From assembly GCA_900537185.1 (NCBI GenBank), contig LS999828.1, forward strand, positions 62,001-126,000: a DNA stretch of 64,000 nt, given 5' to 3'. A model generated the notes under the pieces. It saw only the letters and a program-made list of their open reading frames with translations, was not told the origin of the DNA and ran no database searches. Below, one piece after another: positions 16,668 through 25,781 of this stretch; within the stretch, counting starts at the first letter, position 1, and each line of letters begins with the position of its first letter. The stretch comes from Cytophagales bacterium Alg240-R148. GTDB taxonomy: Bacteria; Bacteroidota; Bacteroidia; Cytophagales; Cyclobacteriaceae. A program made the position numbers and the translations under genes.

Positions 16668-17827
16668 AGTTTCTGAATTTTATTAACTAAAATCTTAATG
16701 CTGTAGTGTTGCATCACAAATTGCTGCGCTTCTTCAATTTGTTTTTGTTGGTCATTTTCAATTGTATCTATTAGGGCAGCACACAATGCACTACTGTCTT
16801 GTTCTACCAATTTGCCCCGTTCGCTTTTGGTCCCTAACAAATCTACCACCCCCCCTACATTGGTAGCAACCACCGGGATTTTAGCTGCAAATGCTTCCAA
16901 AATTGAAACAGGTGTGCCCTCATTTTTAGACGTCAACATCAAAACATCCAAAGCACCATAAAACAAAGCCGGGTTGGATTGGTTGCCAGCAAAAACAAGG
17001 TTAGATACTTTCAATTCAGCCGCAAGATTTTTTAGATCACCAACATCTTTTGACGACCCTTCCCCTATTATAACAAACCGCAGCTTCTTTTTCCCTCCAA
17101 ACCATTGGTTGGCTTCATGGGCAGTTTTAACAAATAAACTATGGTGTTTAATTGGCGCTATTCTGCCTACAATGCCAACTACTAATTCATCGCTTTGAAT
17201 ACCCAGGTTGGACCTCAACGCTGTTTTATCCAATACAGTAGAAAAACTGGTGTCAATCCCAAGGTTGATTACTACGTGTTTATTTTTATTCCCAACTTTA
17301 AACCTGCCTAATATTTCTTTTTGTTGGGCAGCAGATATGGTAATGATCTTATCTGTTATGGTGGCTGCCAAAAAACGTTCTACAGAAAGAAATGTCAGTT
17401 GTTTTGCCTTAGAAAAATAGCCATGAAAAGAATGGCCATGGAAAGTATGAACAATTTTAACCTTTCGATTGTATAAAAGCTTATACAGAATGGCAGCAGT
17501 ACGCCCTACCATCCCTCCTTTGGCTGTATGGGTATGAATGATACTTGGGTTCTCCTTTTTAAACACTTTAAATGCACGCCATACCGATACCACATCTTTC
17601 GTGAGGTCTATTTCTCTTTGCATTTCATGAACCAATCGCATGTCCACACCATGCTGGACACAAAGCGCAGACATATCGTCTTCATTTTCTTCTATTGGAC
17701 CATACAATAATACATTGTCCCATTCTAAGTTATCCAAACCATTGGACAGCCAAGCTACATGTTTGGCAGGCCCACCCACATTTAACCTAGTAATAACACG
17801 TACAACTTTTTTATTTACCTCTTTCAT
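16640..17827 (-). CDS. Glycosyltransferase family 4
   Basis: 395 residues, GT-B fold. N-terminal half begins with VVRVITRLNVGGPAKHV, the usual acceptor-side glycine loop; HTHTAKGGMVGRTAA and HTFHGHSFHGYF follow. C-terminal half has VGIVGRIAPIKHH, VIIGEGSS, and LTSKNEGTPVSILEAFAAKIPVVATNVGGV, the E-x7-E nucleotide-sugar motif. Cytosolic or membrane-associated. Probably adds a sugar to the lipid-linked glycan started by the neighbouring WecA-type enzyme. Donor and acceptor cannot be read. It is read convergently with that gene, with a 28-base 3' overlap. Confidence 0.92.
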   Translation of the reverse strand: MKEVNKKVVRVITRLNVGGPAKHVAWLSNGLDNLEWDNVLLYGPIEENEDDMSALCVQHGVDMRLVHEMQREIDLTKDVVSVWRAFKVFKKENPSIIHTHTAKGGMVGRTAAILYKLLYNRKVKIVHTFHGHSFHGYFSKAKQLTFLSVERFLAATITDKIITISAAQQKEILGRFKVGNKNKHVVINLGIDTSFSTVLDKTALRSNLGIQSDELVVGIVGRIAPIKHHSLFVKTAHEANQWFGGKKKLRFVIIGEGSSKDVGDLKNLAAELKVSNLVFAGNQSNPALFYGALDVLMLTSKNEGTPVSILEAFAAKIPVVATNVGGVVDLLGTKSERGKLVEQDSSALCAALIDTIENDQQKQIEEAQQFVMQHYSIKILVNKIQKLYLELLGQT

Positions 17828-17940
17828 TCACAGACAATTAGTCCCATCTCCTTTTATATTGCAAGGCCAAAAATAGATTATATAATTTTAAATTCGAATA
17901 TATAAGAACCTAATTCGTTTTCTTGAGACAAAAAAATAAG

Positions 17941-17948
17941 TATTTTTG
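17941..17948 (+). promoter_or_regulatory. Candidate -7 promoter element for GT4 gene at 17972
   Basis: TATTTTTG matches TAnnTTTG 23 bases before the ATG. A TTG lies at 17923-17925, 15 bases upstream, slightly closer than usual. Confidence 0.45.
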
Positions 17949-17971
17949 AGCCAAATAATAATCAACTGCAA

Positions 17972-19096
17972 ATGCACTTAGGGTTTATATGTACCTCCGA
18001 AGGATGGGGAGGTTTAGAATTGAATGTCCTGCGCTTGGCCGATTGGTTGGTTGAAAAAGGCGTTAAAATTACATTTTTTACCTTAAAAAACTCTTCTTTA
18101 ACCAATGCACTTCTCGAAACCAACCACAAGGTTGTACTCATTCAAAAACCTCGCAAATATTTCGACTTAGTTAGTGCTAAAAAACTTGCTACCTTGGTCA
18201 ATAAAATTACGGATTTAGAGACTTTGTTCATTTTCACAAACCCCGACATTGACTTTGTTGTATTTTGCAAAATGATCTCAAAAAAGAAACTTCATCTTGT
18301 GTACCAACAACAAATGCAAATTGGAGTGAACAAAAAGGATCCAGTGCATACTTGGCGTTACAACAAACTAGATGCATGGATTGCACCGCTAAAAGTTATT
18401 GCCGATGACACGCTTTCTAAAACCAACTTAAAAAAAGAAAAAATACATGTGGTTCCATTGTGTGTCGATGCTGCAGCGTTAACTGCAGGAGTAGAGGACA
18501 AATTAATGGCTAGAAACAAGTTAAATTTAAACAGGAACAGGCGAACCATAGGGATTTTGGGACGCATCGACCCACACAAAGGGCAGGATACTGTTATAAA
18601 AGCCGCCTACTTGTTAAACCAGCAATTGGACTTTGAAGTGGACGTTCTTATAATGGGCAAACCAACTATCCATGACCAACAAAGCCAAGACTACTATGAG
18701 TTTGTTAAAAAAGAAGTAAAAGATTTAGGGATTCAAGACAACGTTCATTTTAGGCCTTACCAAGAAGACCCAAGTACGTTTTTTTCTGCCATAGACGCTT
18801 TTATCATGGCATCTAAATCAGAAACTTTTGGTATGGTTACCATTGAAGCCATGATGTCTGGGGTTCCTGTTATAGGCACCAACTCCGGAGGAACAGTTGA
18901 ATTATTAAATTTTGGTGAATACGGTATGCTGTTCTCTCCAGAAAAACACGATGAATTAGCCAAAAAAATCCAGGAGTTATTTTCAAATAGCGATCATATG
19001 GATTCTATTTCGGCTTTGGCAAAGAAAAAAGCACTGAGTAAGTATTCTCACGACTATGAGTGCGATAAAATCATTGCGCTTGTCAATTCCCTTTAA
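17972..19096 (+). CDS. Glycosyltransferase family 4
   Basis: 374 residues, GT-B fold. N-terminus CTSEGWGGLELNVLRLADWLV is the acceptor-side loop; C-terminal half has IGILGRIDPHKGQDTVIKA and MASKSETFGMVTIEAMMSGVPVIGTNSGGT, the E-x7-E motif region. Probably cytosolic at the inner membrane. Same broad family as the gene at 16640-17827 but read in the opposite direction from a shared 144-base gap; the sequences differ enough that this is not a recent duplication. Likely part of the same glycan pathway. Its last 4 bases overlap the 3' end of nspC. Confidence 0.92.
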   Translation: MHLGFICTSEGWGGLELNVLRLADWLVEKGVKITFFTLKNSSLTNALLETNHKVVLIQKPRKYFDLVSAKKLATLVNKITDLETLFIFTNPDIDFVVFCKMISKKKLHLVYQQQMQIGVNKKDPVHTWRYNKLDAWIAPLKVIADDTLSKTNLKKEKIHVVPLCVDAAALTAGVEDKLMARNKLNLNRNRRTIGILGRIDPHKGQDTVIKAAYLLNQQLDFEVDVLIMGKPTIHDQQSQDYYEFVKKEVKDLGIQDNVHFRPYQEDPSTFFSAIDAFIMASKSETFGMVTIEAMMSGVPVIGTNSGGTVELLNFGEYGMLFSPEKHDELAKKIQELFSNSDHMDSISALAKKKALSKYSHDYECDKIIALVNSL

Positions 19097-20217
19097 CCCA
19101 ATCTATTTTTAAAATCGTTGAAGTTAAAACGCCGAAGCAATTCGGGTGTTCCATTTGTCTTTAACAAAACAATATCGGGGTGGGCTACCCCGTTGAACAT
19201 GGTTGTTTTCACCATGGTATAGTGCATCATATCCTTTAGAACCAACCTGTCTCCAATCTTCAAAGGTTGCTCAAACCCGTATGCCTCCAAAAAATCACCT
19301 GCCAAACAACTGCCTCCTCCCAACCTGTAGGCATAAGCACCTTTTCCATTGGAGTTTGCTCCTTCCACCTCAGGCCTATAAGGCATTTCCAATGTATCCG
19401 GCATGTGTGCTGTAAAGGATACATCCAACATAGCAGTTTTTATTCCATGGCTCTCTACGATGTCCAACACCGAACTGTGTAGGTCTCCTGCTTGCCATCC
19501 AAAAGCACTACCAGGTTCTAATATCACGTCCACTTGGTATTTCTGACGGAACTCTTTTAATCGTTGTACAAGCAATGCAGTATTGTATCCATGGGCAGTA
19601 ATGGAATGTCCTCCTCCCATATTTACCCACTTTACTTTTTGTAACAGACTTTGAAAACGGTCTTCAAAAGAATCCAGTACCAAACAAAGGCTTTCAGCAG
19701 AAGATTCACACAAACAATGAAAATGAAGCCCATCAATACCATCGGGCAAACCACTTTCTAATTGGTAATCTTGTACGCCCAACCTTGAACCAGGGGCACA
19801 GGGATTGTACAAGTCCGTTGAGACATCAGAAAATCCCGGGTTTATTCTTAAACCAAGTGAGATACTTGGGTTTTCTTTTTGCACAAGCTGTTTCCATTTT
19901 TTTAACTGTGCAAGCGAATTGAAACTCAAGTGACTTGCTAAGGGTGCAATAGCCCGAATCTCTTTCTCTAAATAGGCCGGTGCGTACACATGTGCCTTGG
20001 TTCCCATCGCATCGAAACACAATTGCGCTTCGGCCAAAGAACTAGCCGTTGCACCATAAATATATTCGTTTACAATTGGAAACACCTTCCACATTGCAAA
20101 AGACTTGAGGGCTAGAATCAATTCGATGCCAGCCTTCTCCTTTACAGATTTTAAAAGTAATAAATTGGATCTAAATGCCTTTTCATCCAAAACATACGCT
20201 GGGGTCTCTATTTGCAT
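19093..20217 (-). CDS. nspC: Carboxynorspermidine/carboxyspermidine decarboxylase
   Basis: 374 residues, PLP-dependent alanine-racemase-fold decarboxylase. Seen: TPAYVLDEKAFRSNL at the start, PLP lysine in ALKSFAMWKVF (about residue 38), LSFNSLAQLKKW, GLRINPGFS, HFHCLCESSAESL, MGGGHSITAHGYN and EPGSAFGW. It removes CO2 from carboxyspermidine or carboxynorspermidine, the last step of the alternative polyamine route, in the cytosol. The ATG at 20217 is preferred; the longer frame from 20310 runs into the upstream gene and adds non-family residues. The dehydrogenase for the previous step is encoded 10 bases upstream, so both steps are co-transcribed. Confidence 0.93.
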   Translation of the reverse strand: MQIETPAYVLDEKAFRSNLLLLKSVKEKAGIELILALKSFAMWKVFPIVNEYIYGATASSLAEAQLCFDAMGTKAHVYAPAYLEKEIRAIAPLASHLSFNSLAQLKKWKQLVQKENPSISLGLRINPGFSDVSTDLYNPCAPGSRLGVQDYQLESGLPDGIDGLHFHCLCESSAESLCLVLDSFEDRFQSLLQKVKWVNMGGGHSITAHGYNTALLVQRLKEFRQKYQVDVILEPGSAFGWQAGDLHSSVLDIVESHGIKTAMLDVSFTAHMPDTLEMPYRPEVEGANSNGKGAYAYRLGGGSCLAGDFLEAYGFEQPLKIGDRLVLKDMMHYTMVKTTMFNGVAHPDIVLLKTNGTPELLRRFNFNDFKNRLG

Positions 20218-20227
20218 ATTACTTGGC

Positions 20228-21421
20228 TTATAATTCCAAATCCACCCCAACTTCTTCTTGCCAAGGCAAACCATATTTACCAAGTAAATCCAAAAATGGA
20301 TCTGGATCAAATTCTTCTACGTTGAATACACCAGGTTTTTTCCACTTCCCCGTAAGGAGCATCATGGCGCCCAGCATTGCAGGTACACCCGTTGTGAAGG
20401 ACACGCCTTGTGCTCCTGTTGCTTCGAATGCCGCTCGGTGGCTACAATTGTTCCAAATATACAAAGTCTTTTCTGCCCCATCTTTGGAGCCCTTTATCCT
20501 ACATCCAATAGAGGTTTCCCCTTCGTAATTCTCCCCCAAGTCACCTGGGTTTGGCAATACTTCTTTTAAAAACTCCAACGGTACTATATCCAATCCTTTG
20601 AATTTAACAGGATCTATCCTACTCATTCCAATATTTTCAATCACCCTTAGGTGGGTCAAATATTCTTCACCAAAAGTCATCCAAAACCGAGCGCGTTTAA
20701 TTGTTGGGTAGTTTTTCACTAAAGATTCTAACTCTTCGTGGTACAACAAATAAGAAGATCTTTTTCCAATGTTCGGATAGGTAAGTTCCTTCCTATGTTC
20801 AAAAGGCTCTGTTTCAACCCATTGGCCATCCTCCCAGTATTTGCCTTTTTGGGTTATTTCACGAATGTTTATTTCGGGATTAAAATTAGTTGCAAAAGCT
20901 TTCCCATGGTCTCCGCCATTACAATCTACTATATCTAAGTAATGTAATGCATCAAAATGGTGTTTCGCTGCCCTTGCTGTAAAAATACTGGTAACACCAG
21001 GATCAAAACCACAACCTAGGATGGCGGTTAACCCCTTTTCCTTAAACCTATCTTGGTAGGCCCATTGCCAACTGTATTCAAACTTGGCCTCCTCTTTTGG
21101 TTCGTAATTGGCTGTGTCCAAATAATGAACACCTGTTTCCAGACATGCCTCCATAATGGTTAGGTCCTGGTAAGGCAGGGCCACATTTATCACCATTTCC
21201 GGATTAAACCCATTTATTAATTCTACTAATTCTGGTACCTTATCGGCATCTACTTGGGCCGTCTGTACCCTACCTTGCCCTACTTCTTTGGCAATTACGT
21301 CGCACTTGGACACCGTTCGGCTGGCCAATAAAATCTCAGAAAATACTGCAGGAACTGAGGCGCATTTTTGCGTCACCACTCGGCCAACTCCTCCAGCTCC
21401 AATTATCAATACCTTAGACAT
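20228..21421 (-). CDS. Carboxynorspermidine/carboxyspermidine synthase (saccharopine dehydrogenase family)
   Basis: 397 residues. Seen: NADPH loop LIIGAGGVGRVVTQKC, NVALPYQDLTIMEACLETGVHYLDTANYEP and ILGCGFDPGVTSIF, all typical of the Lys1-like carboxy(nor)spermidine dehydrogenase. It joins aspartate semialdehyde to putrescine or diaminopropane and reduces the imine, making carboxyspermidine or carboxynorspermidine. nspC follows directly. In Bacteroides this pair makes spermidine, so spermidine is the probable product here (established for relatives, inferred for this strain). Confidence 0.93.
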   Translation of the reverse strand: MSKVLIIGAGGVGRVVTQKCASVPAVFSEILLASRTVSKCDVIAKEVGQGRVQTAQVDADKVPELVELINGFNPEMVINVALPYQDLTIMEACLETGVHYLDTANYEPKEEAKFEYSWQWAYQDRFKEKGLTAILGCGFDPGVTSIFTARAAKHHFDALHYLDIVDCNGGDHGKAFATNFNPEINIREITQKGKYWEDGQWVETEPFEHRKELTYPNIGKRSSYLLYHEELESLVKNYPTIKRARFWMTFGEEYLTHLRVIENIGMSRIDPVKFKGLDIVPLEFLKEVLPNPGDLGENYEGETSIGCRIKGSKDGAEKTLYIWNNCSHRAAFEATGAQGVSFTTGVPAMLGAMMLLTGKWKKPGVFNVEEFDPDPFLDLLGKYGLPWQEEVGVDLEL

Positions 21422-21446
21422 AACATTTTTAATTCGGTTGCACCCA

Positions 21447-21454
21447 CAAATTTA
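21447..21454 (-). promoter_or_regulatory. Candidate -7 promoter element for polyamine operon
   Basis: Minus strand reads TAAATTTG (TAnnTTTG) 25 bases before the ATG at 21421. No clear -33 partner. Confidence 0.45.
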
Positions 21455-21534
21455 ATAAATGCAATTAATTTCATTCCCATTTTTAAGCCAACTTTTTATT
21501 GAAATTTCTTATGCTTAAAGCTGTCTTAATTGCG

Positions 21535-22044
21535 CTAGTCAATCCCTCTGTAATGATAACTCAAATACGACAAGACATTACCAAAATGATTCAAACTTTC
21601 CAGAATCTCCTCATCTACTTGTTTTCCATTCATTCTGGCCAATAACAAACCGAAAACCCCATTCAAACACACTTGGCTTCTACTTTTAATACTACCATTA
21701 GACAAATTCATGTATTCTGTAATGTGGGGGGCAGCTGCTTCCAACACCGATTGAAAGGCCTCGTCTTCTTTTTCCAAACGGGCATACAAAACATCCAATT
21801 CTTCTACTACATCTTGTGCTATTTTCAAATGGCCCTGGTCCAATATACCTTCTTCTTTCATGGCTACAGCCAAACCTTGGTACCACTTTCTTAAAGCCAA
21901 CTTTTCTTCATCGGTACTAGGTAAGATGTCTACTACATTCTTAGCCAACTCCTCTACATCCATTTCGTAAGCCCGCAACAAAGACTCCGTTTGATACAAA
22001 TGAATTACGTATTCCGCTATATTTTCTTTTTTCTTTTTATCCAT
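21535..22044 (-). CDS. DUF4924 family protein
   Basis: 169 residues, almost all helical and acidic, no signal or membrane segment. The start (KENIAEYVIHLYQTESLLRAY) and the middle (IKSRSQVCLNGVFGLLLARMNG) match what I recall of DUF4924, a Bacteroidota-restricted cytosolic family without known function. It is read in the same direction as the polyamine genes, 113 bases before them, and divergent from the DUF3667 gene with only 63 bases between. The family call is by memory of the pattern, not by a search. Confidence 0.75.
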   Translation of the reverse strand: MDKKKKENIAEYVIHLYQTESLLRAYEMDVEELAKNVVDILPSTDEEKLALRKWYQGLAVAMKEEGILDQGHLKIAQDVVEELDVLYARLEKEDEAFQSVLEAAAPHITEYMNLSNGSIKSRSQVCLNGVFGLLLARMNGKQVDEEILESLNHFGNVLSYLSYHYRGID

Positions 22045-22107
22045 TATCGTCCCACATTTTTTTTGTAAAATTGATAAATTTTTGCAGTTTGCCCTATACT
22101 TTTCACA

Positions 22108-23322
22108 ATGAAAATCAGAAGAAAATCAACTGCTTGCCTAAATTGTGGCAAATTTCTAGATAGAAATGACAACTATTGTTCCAATTGCGGACAAGAAAAC
22201 AACCACAACAATGTTTCTTTTGGTAAGCTGCTAAAAGACTTTTTTGGCAACTACCTCTCATTTGACAGCCGGTTTGGGAAGTCCATTCAACCATTTTTCA
22301 CAAAACCGGGTTACATATCCCTGGCTTTTTTTGAAGGGAAGAGAGTCACCTATGCCAACCCCATTAGGCTCTACCTAGTTATCAGCCTTTTTTATTTTTT
22401 AACAGTAAACAAAGGGCTGATTAACACTTTCAAGGATAAAAAAAACAACTTGGTTACGTTGTCTGATCCTTCTAAAGAATATTCGCTAAACAATGTATTC
22501 AAAAGGAAGGAAATGGACTCCTTGCATCTAATCATAAACGACCAACCCGCCCTAACCGACTATATGAAAGCACATTTGAACCTATCCGAATTAATAAAAA
22601 TGAATAGGTTGTTACAAGATTCCATCCTCATACAAAAGTCCAATAAATTTTTTATTGAAAACCGAATTGTTTTGTACCAGGCGGTGCAAGAAATAAATGA
22701 AAACAGGAACAAAAAAAAGAGGGACAAAAAAAGCACGGACACCAGTTTCAACATCACTTTTATGGATGGAATAGAGGACAAATTTGATTTTGGATACGCA
22801 AGTGAATTGGCGAAAAATGACGAACTATCAGCGGACCAAGTAGTGGATTCGGCAACCATTGCTCCCTTAAGCACTGTAGAACATTATTTTTGCCGACAAA
22901 TCATAAGGGTAGAGCAATCCGATGAAGAAGGAGTTGTAGGTTATATAGCCAAGAATTTGCCCATCATGATGATATTGTTAATTCCAATCTATGCTTTGTT
23001 GTTGAAATTGATGTACATCCGAAGAAAACAACATTTGTACATCCACCACATCATACATGCCCTTCACTTGCATTCATTCGCTTACATTTGTTATGGCCTC
23101 GCTTTTATAATTATATTTGTTACACCAGATTGGACGGGGAATTTCACTTCCATCTTATCCTTTATACTGGTGAGCACCTACTGTTTCTTAAGTTTCAAAA
23201 AAGTATACCAGCAACATTGGTTCAAAACGCTTATAAAATTCAACATTGTTGGTATGTTGTATTTTGCTTTGTTAGCAACTACTTTGGTAGTAGAAATGTT
23301 GGTTTCAATAATGCTCTACTAA
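22108..23322 (+). CDS. DUF3667 membrane protein with N-terminal zinc ribbon
   Basis: 404 residues. N-terminus has two Cys pairs, CLNCGK and CSNCGQEN (residues about 10-30), a zinc ribbon. Next is the DUF3667 core LLKDFFGNYLSFDSRFGKSIQPFFTKPGYISLAFFEGKRVTYANPIRLYLVISLFYF (conserved GKR-x5-P-R-Y/L). A variable soluble loop of about 170 residues follows, then four to five hydrophobic helices from about residue 275 to the end. Inner membrane. The family is widespread in Bacteroidota and has no known function. Stands alone, divergent from the DUF4924 gene. Confidence 0.85.
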   Translation: MKIRRKSTACLNCGKFLDRNDNYCSNCGQENNHNNVSFGKLLKDFFGNYLSFDSRFGKSIQPFFTKPGYISLAFFEGKRVTYANPIRLYLVISLFYFLTVNKGLINTFKDKKNNLVTLSDPSKEYSLNNVFKRKEMDSLHLIINDQPALTDYMKAHLNLSELIKMNRLLQDSILIQKSNKFFIENRIVLYQAVQEINENRNKKKRDKKSTDTSFNITFMDGIEDKFDFGYASELAKNDELSADQVVDSATIAPLSTVEHYFCRQIIRVEQSDEEGVVGYIAKNLPIMMILLIPIYALLLKLMYIRRKQHLYIHHIIHALHLHSFAYICYGLAFIIIFVTPDWTGNFTSILSFILVSTYCFLSFKKVYQQHWFKTLIKFNIVGMLYFALLATTLVVEMLVSIMLY

Positions 23323-23327
23323 GCTTC

Positions 23328-24485
23328 CTAAAAAGCCTCATTAACAGCAAAATAAAAGCCAGAACTATTGCCTCTTCCAAGCCCATAGTCCAATCGAATT
23401 TGGGCCCTGTTGTTTTTCTTAATTTGCCATCTAAGCCCACCACCATAAGAATAGTTGGCCTGTGAAAAAAAGTTCCTCGGATTGCTACTCACCTCTCCAG
23501 TGGATATAAAACCTGCCAATTTAACTCTTTTGGTAAGTTTGTACCGGTATTCAGCTTGAAGAGCATACATGTTTTCGTCTCGGTATCTCCCTTTTCGAAA
23601 CCCTCTATTTAGGTTGGAGCCTCCCATTTGTGGCATGGCCTGAAATGGAACATCCCCCATTGTAAAGTGCATGTACCCTTGGGTACCAACCACACTTCTT
23701 TCAGTTATTTTAAAAAACTTCCTCAAATCAAAGATGAACTCATTAAAAGCATAGTTACTGCCAATTACCCGAGAGGTAAAGTTGGAGGTAAACTGAAGGA
23801 ACACTCCTTTCGATGGTGTTAAATAATCGTCTCTGCTATCGATGTTCAATACCATCCCAACACTGTGTAACAAAGCACCTTCAGAGCCTAAAATCTCTCC
23901 TTTCTCCAATTCTCCTCCTTCTGCAAATTCCTTCATATCATACTTTCGGTAAGAGTATTTAAAACCAAAATTAACATTAGAAGGCAATCGTTTCAAAAAG
24001 GAAGCATGCACCTCCAATATGTTCATATCGTATTGTTCGGCATCTTCTTCTTTAGTATCGTTTCCTACGCCATAAAATAAATTGGGGAATTTCTTAAAGG
24101 TAAATTTACCATCCAGAAAGTAACGCTCATTTTTAAAATACAATTGCGTTGCACCATCAATCATCATTTGGCTTTCCGTAGTAAAAATTATGGTTCCTAA
24201 AATATTGGATATCCTTGAAAATCTATCGCTTCCTTTTGTTCTGAAAAAAAATTGACCACCGCCTCCATAAGCGAGCTGAGTGGTTGGAGAGTAACCTAAA
24301 ACCGGAATTATGAGAGAGTTTACTTTGTATATATTAATGGTATCTGATTTAATAAAATTACCTTGCTCCACATTTTGTGCAGAGCTTTTTCCTAACCCAA
24401 GTAAGGTTAGCAGCACTAAGCCTCCGAAAAATAGTGCAATGGTACTATGCCACCCTACAGTCCGTTTATTATGTAACCGCTCCAT
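23328..24485 (-). CDS. BamA/TamA-like outer-membrane barrel protein (surface antigen D15 type)
   Basis: 385 residues from the ATG at 24485. A hydrophobic N-terminal segment (about 12-35) ending in SSAQ is the signal. The remainder is beta-barrel: FGVGNDTKEED-like loop, FGFKYSYRKYDM, NIDSRDDYLTPSKGVFLQFTS (the D-x-R-D-x3-P-x2-G motif of BamA-type barrels), MGGSNLNRGFRKGRYRDENMY (RGF/Y motif of lid-lock loop) and a terminal Phe. No POTRA domains, so this is a barrel-only member often fused or paired with phosphoesterases elsewhere. Function unclear. Its ATG overlaps the stop of the upstream gene (TGATG). Confidence 0.85.
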   Translation of the reverse strand: MERLHNKRTVGWHSTIALFFGGLVLLTLLGLGKSSAQNVEQGNFIKSDTINIYKVNSLIIPVLGYSPTTQLAYGGGGQFFFRTKGSDRFSRISNILGTIIFTTESQMMIDGATQLYFKNERYFLDGKFTFKKFPNLFYGVGNDTKEEDAEQYDMNILEVHASFLKRLPSNVNFGFKYSYRKYDMKEFAEGGELEKGEILGSEGALLHSVGMVLNIDSRDDYLTPSKGVFLQFTSNFTSRVIGSNYAFNEFIFDLRKFFKITERSVVGTQGYMHFTMGDVPFQAMPQMGGSNLNRGFRKGRYRDENMYALQAEYRYKLTKRVKLAGFISTGEVSSNPRNFFSQANYSYGGGLRWQIKKNNRAQIRLDYGLGRGNSSGFYFAVNEAF

Positions 24486-25147
24486 CAAAAAAAGAATTGT
24501 TGTAAATAGATTTCAAATCCAAAACTAACCGACAGAAAAGTTTCTTTGGTTGTTTCACTGTTCAATGTATTGAGTAAATAATTCTTTCTTTCTCCTTTGT
24601 ATTTGGATTGAATTAAATCCACCCCAATATTAAAAGCTACCTTGTCCGATAGGTAATAATTAAACCCAACCCCCATTTCCACTCCAAAGCCTCCACCTAC
24701 AGACTCCATATTTACTTCTACCAAAGTAGCATCGTTGATAAAGGTGGAGGAAAACGTTTTGACATACAATGGACTAAATTGTGCATAAATAGAGGTATTG
24801 TCGTGAACAGAAAAATAGTAGCGAAGCCACGGACCAATAAAAAACTTCTCCGATGAAGTTTTTAAAATGTCGCTCTGCTGGGCCTCCCTTTGCAAAAACA
24901 AATTACCGCCAACTACCCATTTATCCGCTACGAAATAGCCGCTTTTAGTACCAAATATGTAATCGTTGTTAACAATTTCACTGGTAGAAGATTGGTCGGT
25001 AATATCGGTACTCCCAGAAGTTATCCTTCCGGAAAGGTTGGTGATAAATGTTCCTTTGTGGATGGGAACGGAATAAATGCTGTCATTTTGAGCACTTAAT
25101 TCATAAGAAAGGAACACGGCGCAAAACAGAACAATTTTTTTAATCAT
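24485..25147 (-). CDS. Outer-membrane beta-barrel protein
   Basis: 220 residues from the ATG at 25147 (MIKKIVLFCAVFLSYELSAQ, a signal peptide). Then eight or more amphipathic strands: LGSYFVADKWVVGGNLF-like, IGPWLRYYFSVHDNTSIYAQF, GVEMGVGFNYYLSDKVAFNIG, and SVSFGFEIYLQQFFF at the end. The aromatic C-terminus and Gly-rich turns fit a small OmpW/OprF-like barrel. Co-transcribed with the BamA-like gene by a TGATG overlap. No binding motif is visible; function unknown. Confidence 0.8.
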   Translation of the reverse strand: MIKKIVLFCAVFLSYELSAQNDSIYSVPIHKGTFITNLSGRITSGSTDITDQSSTSEIVNNDYIFGTKSGYFVADKWVVGGNLFLQREAQQSDILKTSSEKFFIGPWLRYYFSVHDNTSIYAQFSPLYVKTFSSTFINDATLVEVNMESVGGGFGVEMGVGFNYYLSDKVAFNIGVDLIQSKYKGERKNYLLNTLNSETTKETFLSVSFGFEIYLQQFFF

Positions 25148-25275
25148 GATTAAATATTGGACTTTCAATTTAACAGAACGAAACTACATAGAAAAGAAAT
25201 TAATTGTATAAGTTTTAATGATGTTATTATTGATACAATTGAATAATACTATCAACTCAAAGAACTGTATTTTCG

Positions 25276-25283
25276 TATATTTG
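25276..25283 (+). promoter_or_regulatory. Candidate -7 promoter element for dps
   Basis: TATATTTG (TAnnTTTG) 23 bases before the dps ATG at 25307. No clear -33 at the usual distance. Confidence 0.55.
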
Positions 25284-25306
25284 AATAAGATAAAACGATC
25301 AATATT

Positions 25307-25750
25307 ATGGCAAAAAGTAAAAAGGCAGTTGGTTCATTAAATAGTTTATTGGCCAATTATCAAGTATTCTATCAAAATGCAAGAGGATTTCATTGGAACA
25401 TTCAAGGCAAGCACTTTTTTGAATTGCACGTTAAGTTTGAAGAGCTTTACAACGACGCCGCCTTAAAAATTGATGAGGTGGCAGAGAGAATATTGACCAT
25501 CAACGGCAAGCCTTTGCACACATTTAAAGATTATTTAAAAGAGGCTGTTATAGAACCGCAAAAAAACATAAGTGATGCTGAAAGTGCAGTAAAGGCCATT
25601 GTAGTTGGGCTCGAAACACTTATAGAAATTGAAAGAACCATTCAAGAAATAGCCGAACAAGACAACGATACAGCAACAGTAGATTTAGTTTCTTCTTTTA
25701 TTGAAGAACAGGAAAAAACACTGTGGATGTACAATGCTTGGTTGCGTTAA
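25307..25750 (+). CDS. dps: Dps-type DNA-protecting ferritin
   Basis: 147 residues, four-helix bundle. The ferroxidase site signature is present: RGFHWNIQGKHFFELHVKFEELYNDAALKIDEVAERI, with the His, Asp and Glu residues that bind iron at the dimer interface. Ends with EKTLWMYNAWL, the usual last helix. Dps stores iron, uses up hydrogen peroxide and can coat DNA in the cytosol. The N-terminus (AKSKKAVGS) is short but lysine-rich, enough for possible DNA contact. Single gene with its own terminator. Confidence 0.95.
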   Translation: MAKSKKAVGSLNSLLANYQVFYQNARGFHWNIQGKHFFELHVKFEELYNDAALKIDEVAERILTINGKPLHTFKDYLKEAVIEPQKNISDAESAVKAIVVGLETLIEIERTIQEIAEQDNDTATVDLVSSFIEEQEKTLWMYNAWLR

Positions 25751-25758
25751 TACTTTCA

Positions 25759-25781
25759 AACGCCTCTACGGAGGCGTTTTT
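25759..25781 (+). terminator. Terminator of dps
   Basis: AACGCCTC (25759-25766), TACG tetraloop, GAGGCGTT (25771-25778), then TTT. Its right edge touches the stop codon of the convergent glycosyltransferase. Confidence 0.85.

Noticed and set aside
23328-25147. Two adjacent outer-membrane proteins considered as a BAM/TAM export machine
   Set aside because: The BamA-like protein lacks POTRA domains, so it is unlikely to work as an insertase on its own.
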